Source: Rhodospirillales bacterium (lineage in GTDB: Bacteria > Pseudomonadota > Gammaproteobacteria > Steroidobacterales > Rariloculaceae). From it: a stretch of 6,948 nucleotides of DNA. Below, piece by piece: positions 4,607 through 6,948 of this stretch. The DNA lies in contig JAHEEO010000117.1 of assembly GCA_024640665.1 (NCBI GenBank), positions 1 to 6,948 of the forward strand. The letters run 5' to 3'. A program made the translations under genes and the position numbers. Within the stretch, counting starts at the first letter, position 1. Each line of letters opens with the position of its first letter. Below the pieces are notes generated by a model that saw only the letters and a list, made by a program, of their open reading frames with translations, ran no database searches and was not told the DNA's origin.

Positions 4607-6795
4607 CTGCCAACCGCCTCGCGACTCTCGACCGATTCAATCAGGAATTCCGCGAGCGGCTTAGGCTTGCCGATGCCATAGCCTTGTGCGAACCCGACGC
4701 CGAGCCTCAATAGATGCTGCCTAATTGCATCGCTTTCGACGAATTCGGCGATCGTCTGGAGCTGCATAACGCTCGCAACCTGCTGTACGGCTGCAACCAT
4801 CGACGCAGATACCGGGTCAGTATCTATGTGCCTGACAATATCGCCGTCGATTTTTAGGTAATCGACAGGCAACGAACTCAAATAGCGAAAAGAGCTGAGG
4901 CCGGAACCGAAGTCGTCCAAAGCAAAGCGGCAACCGCGCGTCTTAATATCGTCCATGAACGCCCGCGCTCGGCCGAGGTCTTCGACAGCTGAAGTTTCTG
5001 TGATCTCGAAGCAGATACGATCCAACGGTATTGCAACGCTCGCAAGCTCGCTCTTGAGAAAATCGACAAAGCCCGGCTCGTTGAGCGCTTGACCAGACAG
5101 GTTAATGCTGATCAGCTGCAACGTTGAAGTCAGCTGCTCAGCATGCGCGTTAATGAATGCCAGCGTGCGATTAACCACCCAACGATCAATTTGCGGCATC
5201 AAGTGGTAACGCTCTGCGCCCGGCAAAAATGCGGCCGGTGACAAAATCGAATCGTCATCGTCCCGCATGCGCAACAACACTTCAATATGAAAGCGCTCAC
5301 CTGGCCCCGCAACCGGCTCGATCAACTGCGCAAAGAGCTCGAATCGGTCGTCCTCGAGCGCCGCTTGAATTCTTCCCACAGACTCCATCTCTTCATGCCG
5401 CTTGATAAGCCCGGTGTCTTGGTGGGAGTAGGCATGCACACGGTTCTTGCCCAGGGCCTTGGCAGCATCACATGCCAGCTCGGCCGCCGCCATGCTTGCC
5501 GCCGCTGACTCGGTATCGGAATCGATGGGTGCCACGCCGATACTGACGGTTGTATTCAGGGACCGGCCTTCCCAGGGAATGACAGCGCCAACGAGACTGG
5601 CGCGCAACTTCTCGGAAATTTTGACAGCCTGATCAATTGAGCAATTTCGCAACACAATGCCAAACTCATTGCCACCAACGCGGGCTACGACATCAGAGTC
5701 TCGGACACTACGGCACAACGCTTCACCGGTAGCATTAATAACCGCATTCCCTGCCTCGTAAGACACCGTGTCATTCGTTACTTGTAGCCGATCGATATTT
5801 ACATGCATCAAGCAATGTATGGAATCATTCATCGCGAAATCCGCAAATTGCTTTTCGACGTAGTACTCGTAACCTTCCCGATTAATCAGACCGGTACCCT
5901 GGTCGTACCCGAGCTGAATAATTTTGCTAGCCGTGCGTGCCATGACACGCAGCAAATTCTTGTCGCTATTTGCGAACCGTAACTTCGACGCGCCATTGAC
6001 CAGCATTAGAATGCCTATAACTGCGCTCTTGGCATCGAACACAGGTGCGCCGGCAATGCTGTAGTTGGCACAATCGCTGCACGCAGAATCTGCCGCAAGA
6101 TCGCTGCCGCGAAAAACAATCTCTTTGGCCGAGGCAATAACGGACTCGTATGCCGCCGGAAGCAGCGTCTCGACAGCAACGTCTAAAGCTACTGCAGACT
6201 GATTTGGAGATTCGACACTGAGTCTTATGCCTTTTTCACGCAGATGAATTGCCGCGACGTCGACATTCAGGAAGTCGCAACAGTTCTTTAGCACCTTGTT
6301 GAGTGCTTCCTGGCCTTCGGCGAAGTAATTGACCTGGTCCTCGGTATGGTAAACCAAGTTCAATTCCTCATAGCGATTTGACAGCTCGGTTGCCAGCTTA
6401 TTCAGCTCCGCGTTCGAATCGAGATCGCGTGCAATGACGCCAGCGATGGCAGACAGAGCAGCTTCGACGCGTTGAATGTTGTGATCCGCCGACAGCAACG
6501 CCCAAAAATAGGCGACTCCTGCTTCTGACTCGATATACATTGGGGCCATATACAGAACGCGCGGTGCCAAGCTAATGCGTCGCACGCTTGTTTTATTTTC
6601 CCCAACGGCTTTCATTTTATCAGGCATGGCATGCAGTGCCTTGGCCGGCACCTCTGCTGGAAAACCATCGTCGGCGCAATAGAGTCTGCCATCCGCGGCG
6701 CTAACGGCGAACAACGCATCCACCGGCAGCATTTCGTTCAATAAAGGCCGAAATGCTGCGAAGCCGCGATGACCGAGTAATTTTGCGTTTTCCAT
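4603..6795 (-). CDS. GAF-degenerate GGDEF-EAL protein, predicted c-di-GMP phosphodiesterase
   Basis: A 730-residue, apparently cytoplasmic signalling protein with no signal peptide or membrane segment. Order: an unassigned N-terminal region (1-125), a helical, probably coiled-coil linker (about 126-150), a GAF-like domain (about 150-295, with C239xxC242), GGDEF (about 300-455) and EAL (about 470-720). The GGDEF domain is degenerate: the signature is GGNEF (374-378), the first metal-binding Asp is Asn333, the usual Lys is Gln338 and a nucleotide-contact Asp is Asn350, so cyclase activity is unlikely. An RxxD I-site (Arg365-Asp368) is kept. The EAL domain keeps the set needed for hydrolysis: Glu505 (EVL), Asn565, Glu597, Asp627/Asp628, Lys648, Glu684 and Gln704; the usual AEGVE is AEFVE. 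Cleavage of c-di-GMP to pGpG is therefore predicted. It overlaps the c-di-GMP-binding ATPase gene by 4 bp and follows a receiver-domain gene by 21 nt. No clear Shine-Dalgarno precedes the ATG. Confidence 0.9.
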   Translation of the reverse strand: MENAKLLGHRGFAAFRPLLNEMLPVDALFAVSAADGRLYCADDGFPAEVPAKALHAMPDKMKAVGENKTSVRRISLAPRVLYMAPMYIESEAGVAYFWALLSADHNIQRVEAALSAIAGVIARDLDSNAELNKLATELSNRYEELNLVYHTEDQVNYFAEGQEALNKVLKNCCDFLNVDVAAIHLREKGIRLSVESPNQSAVALDVAVETLLPAAYESVIASAKEIVFRGSDLAADSACSDCANYSIAGAPVFDAKSAVIGILMLVNGASKLRFANSDKNLLRVMARTASKIIQLGYDQGTGLINREGYEYYVEKQFADFAMNDSIHCLMHVNIDRLQVTNDTVSYEAGNAVINATGEALCRSVRDSDVVARVGGNEFGIVLRNCSIDQAVKISEKLRASLVGAVIPWEGRSLNTTVSIGVAPIDSDTESAAASMAAAELACDAAKALGKNRVHAYSHQDTGLIKRHEEMESVGRIQAALEDDRFELFAQLIEPVAGPGERFHIEVLLRMRDDDDSILSPAAFLPGAERYHLMPQIDRWVVNRTLAFINAHAEQLTSTLQLISINLSGQALNEPGFVDFLKSELASVAIPLDRICFEITETSAVEDLGRARAFMDDIKTRGCRFALDDFGSGLSSFRYLSSLPVDYLKIDGDIVRHIDTDPVSASMVAAVQQVASVMQLQTIAEFVESDAIRQHLLRLGVGFAQGYGIGKPKPLAEFLIESVESREAVGR
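4617..4620 (-). promoter_or_regulatory. Ribosome binding site supporting the GTG start of the ATPase gene
   Basis: GAGG on the minus strand, 10 nt before the GTG at 4606, inside the last codons of the phosphodiesterase gene. Together with the GTGA stop/start overlap it supports the GTG as start. It also keeps the residues before the STAS domain short. Confidence 0.5.
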
Positions 6796-6816
6796 ATCGA
6801 TAGACTGTGTCGGAAT

Positions 6817-6948
6817 TTACTGCTGAAACGTGGCCTGAATTCGGCCGATGAGCATTCTCATGCTGACTGGCTTCTCAAGAAAATGAACATCGCGCATGTT
6901 GGCCGACCATTCGCGATGTTCGCGTTCGGCCAGCGATGTCAGCACATA
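6817..6948 (-). CDS. Response regulator receiver domain, C-terminal end (partial)
   Basis: The last 43 codons of a gene entering from the right edge, ending in TAA. They match the end of a CheY-like receiver domain: YVLTS with the switch Thr/Ser at the end of beta4, an intervening helix (AEREHREW), then FLEKPVSM with the conserved Lys and cis-Pro of beta5, and a final helix (MLIGRIQATF). The protein ends right after the receiver fold, so it is either a stand-alone receiver or has its output domain on the N-terminal side; the phospho-acceptor Asp would be off the window. The next gene begins 21 nt downstream on the same strand, so the two are probably co-transcribed and the receiver may act on the same c-di-GMP/secretion module. 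No ORF longer than this tail can be described here. Confidence 0.8.
   Translation of the reverse strand, partial: YVLTSLAEREHREWSANMRDVHFLEKPVSMRMLIGRIQATFQQ

Noticed and set aside
3983..4681. Plus-strand open frame of 232 codons opposite the 5' part of the ATPase gene
   Set aside because: It runs antisense to the STAS-MshEN coding region and to the end of the phosphodiesterase gene, and has no recognisable motif.

Overview
The window is a single run of genes, all on the minus strand. They encode most of the cytoplasmic and pseudopilin part of a type II secretion / type IV pilus-like machine, preceded by signalling proteins. By eye the base composition is moderately GC-rich. Gene style, the gspE-F-G-H-I order and the c-di-GMP modules suggest a proteobacterium, probably a gammaproteobacterium. 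No ribosomal or taxonomic marker is present, so this is inference.

In transcription order (high to low coordinates) the window holds: the C-terminal end of a response-regulator receiver domain (6948-6817); a GAF-degenerate GGDEF-EAL protein, predicted to be a c-di-GMP phosphodiesterase (6795-4603); a GspE/PilB-type assembly ATPase with an N-terminal STAS domain and a c-di-GMP-binding MshEN domain (4606-2546, GTG start, 4-bp overlap with the phosphodiesterase gene); a GspF/PilC inner-membrane platform protein (2531-1407); a 147-bp intergenic region with a CRP-like palindrome and other dyads; a GspG-like pseudopilin (1259-753); a GspH/FimT-like pseudopilin (727-152); and the start of a GspI-like pseudopilin that runs off the left edge (155-1).

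The proposed logic is as follows. The ATPase and platform protein drive assembly of a pseudopilus from the G/H/I-like subunits. The ATPase carries two regulatory inputs fused to its N-terminus: MshEN, for c-di-GMP, and STAS, a module normally used in partner-switching phospho-signalling. The gene just upstream, translationally coupled to it, encodes a protein predicted to break down c-di-GMP. A receiver-domain protein precedes that. The window therefore reads as a signalling-controlled secretion or pilus module, with the STAS-MshEN-ATPase as its most unusual part. The pseudopilin genes may have a separate promoter with a CRP/Clp/Vfr-type operator.

No tRNA, rRNA, insertion sequence, CRISPR array or convincing intrinsic terminator was seen. 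The only sizeable non-coding stretch is 1260-1406.
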